Source: JACQXM01 sp964569425 (lineage in GTDB: Bacteria > Planctomycetota > Phycisphaerae > UBA1845). Taken from it: 16,393 bases of DNA. Shown here piece after piece: positions 15,990-16,393 of this stretch; position 1 is the first letter of the stretch, and each line of letters starts with the position of its first letter. Location of the stretch: assembly GCA_964569425.1 (NCBI GenBank), contig CAZMVD010000095.1, positions 1 to 16,393 on the forward strand. The letters run 5' to 3'. Position numbers and translations under genes: made by a program. The notes below the pieces were generated by a model. That model had not been told where the DNA came from. It searched no databases and saw nothing but the letters and a program-made list of their open reading frames with translations.

Positions 15990-16005
15990 TGTTTCACGTG
16001 AAACG
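15990..16005. other. parS: parS centromere site 1
   Basis: TGTTTCACGTGAAACG matches the widely conserved bacterial parS sequence TGTTTCACGTGAAACA at 15 of 16 positions. The core GTTTCACGTGAAAC is a perfect palindrome. ParB binds such sites and spreads to form the partition complex for chromosome segregation; chromosomal sites cluster near oriC. No parA or parB gene is visible in the window. Confidence 0.85.
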
Positions 16006-16103
16006 GTCCATCACGGAAAAGCCGAAACGCCGAAGGCGGGATGCAAGGCAGCAGGCAACAGAAAAGGCGTGAGGCCAGGGGTGTGAGTGGGAGGGCGCAG
16101 GCC

Positions 16104-16119
16104 TTTTTCACGTGAAACA
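16104..16119. other. parS: parS centromere site 2
   Basis: TTTTTCACGTGAAACA matches the parS consensus at 15 of 16 positions, differing at position 2. It lies 114 bp from site 1. Two near-consensus sites this close are very unlikely by chance in a GC-rich genome and support a real ParB loading region. Confidence 0.8.
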
Positions 16120-16174
16120 GTCTTGCGCGAGAAACGCCGAAAGCCGAAACGTCGAAAGCCCGGGGGCGGAAACG

Positions 16175-16190
16175 TGTTTCGCGCGAAACG
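16175..16190. other. Variant parS-like palindrome, repeat unit 1
   Basis: TGTTTCGCGCGAAACG keeps the parS outer half-sites GTTTC and GAAAC and the central CG but has G/C in place of the A/T flanking that CG. Core GTTTCGCGCGAAAC is a perfect 14-bp palindrome. It may be a lower-affinity ParB site or a target of a ParB paralogue. Confidence 0.6.
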
Positions 16191-16261
16191 CGTGTGCGCG
16201 GGAGGATGACCCCCCTCGGTCCCCCCTTGGCAATGGGGGAGGATGGGGGGTGGCGGAAACG

Positions 16262-16277
16262 TGTTTCGCGCGAAACG
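16262..16277. other. Variant parS-like palindrome, repeat unit 2
   Basis: Exact copy of the unit 1 palindrome, 87 bp to its right. Confidence 0.6.
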
Positions 16278-16348
16278 CGTGTGCGCGGGAGGATGACCCC
16301 CCTCGGTCCCCCCTTGGCAATGGGGGAGGATGGGGGGTGGCGGAAACG

Positions 16349-16364
16349 TGTTTCGCGCGAAACG
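16349..16364. other. Variant parS-like palindrome, repeat unit 3
   Basis: Exact copy of the unit 1 palindrome in the third, truncated repeat unit. Confidence 0.6.
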
Positions 16365-16393
16365 CGTGTGCGCGGGAGGATGACCCCCCTCGG

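Larger units (their letters stand above)
15582..16393. other. Gene-free right end with palindromes, parS sites and tandem repeats
   Basis: About 810 bases with no supported gene. The short frames found here are biased in composition, and several simply translate the tandem repeat. The interval holds the upstream region of the secreted-protein gene, two 17-bp palindromes, two parS sites and the 87-bp repeat array described separately. The plus strand between about 15890 and 16100 is strikingly purine-rich. Confidence 0.7.
16165..16393. repeat. 87-bp tandem repeat array, 2.6 copies, running off the edge
   Basis: Units lie at 16165-16251, 16252-16338 and 16339-16393 (the last cut by the window end). 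The two full units appear identical base for base, and the partial third continues the match. Each unit contains a parS-like palindrome followed by a hairpin built from C6/G6 and C5/G5 arms (first copy 16210-16250). Identity between copies points to recent amplification or homogenisation. The array may continue beyond the window, and such an array could end an assembly contig. Confidence 0.95.

Noticed and set aside
15841..16086. An 81-codon plus-strand frame across the palindrome and first parS site
   Set aside because: Low-complexity composition, no ribosome-binding site, and the DNA signals it overlaps explain the sequence better.
16165..16393. Possible CRISPR array
   Set aside because: The whole 87-bp unit is repeated with no variable spacers, so it is a simple tandem repeat.

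Overview
The window is about 16.4 kb of GC-rich bacterial DNA. Every gene I can support lies on the minus strand and is transcribed right to left. The gene content (an exosortase with its EpsI partner, a Wzc-like kinase, a phosphoglycosyl transferase, a giant TPR protein and a TadG-like protein) and the scarcity of Shine-Dalgarno sequences inside the main operon suggest a Planctomycetota/PVC-type organism, possibly Phycisphaerae-like. That placement is inference from gene content, not a phylogenetic result.

Layout, right to left. (1) 15582-16393 has no convincing gene. It holds a pair of 17-bp palindromes (15784-15800 and 15846-15862), two near-perfect parS centromere sites (15990-16005 and 16104-16119), and an exact 87-bp tandem repeat from 16165 to the edge. 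Each repeat unit carries a parS-like palindrome with a changed centre plus a very GC-rich hairpin. This suggests a ParABS partition locus, and perhaps the replication origin, at or just beyond the right edge; all genes here point away from it. (2) 14910-15581 encodes a secreted protein of unknown function, and 13633-14799 a TadG-like membrane-anchored protein; the pair ends at a clear intrinsic terminator (13558-13601). (3) A sigma70-type promoter (13217-13244) precedes a tightly spaced operon of about 12 kb (13163 down to 1257): a nucleotidyltransferase-like/exosortase fusion, EpsI, a polysaccharide co-polymerase/tyrosine kinase, a phosphoglycosyl transferase with a fused N-terminal domain, a 1410-residue TPR protein, and a UbiA-family decaprenyl-phosphate phosphoribosyltransferase-like enzyme. 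(4) After a 370-bp gap lies the 5' part of a gene of visibly lower GC encoding a repeat-rich, probably beta-helical protein that runs off the left edge.

The central operon reads as an envelope/exopolysaccharide assembly machine. The transferase would load the first sugar phosphate on a lipid carrier, the kinase/co-polymerase would control chain length and export, the prenyltransferase would supply a second lipid-linked pentose donor, the TPR protein would scaffold, and the exosortase with EpsI would process surface proteins. No flippase, polymerase, outer-membrane exporter, glycosyltransferase or PEP-CTERM-type substrate is encoded in the window, so the locus as seen is incomplete.

The most unusual point is that two different membrane enzymes in the operon (exosortase and phosphoglycosyl transferase) each carry an N-terminal nucleotidyltransferase-like domain, and in both the usual metal-binding Asp appears to be missing. 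The second strong point is the parS cluster with its tandemly amplified variant.
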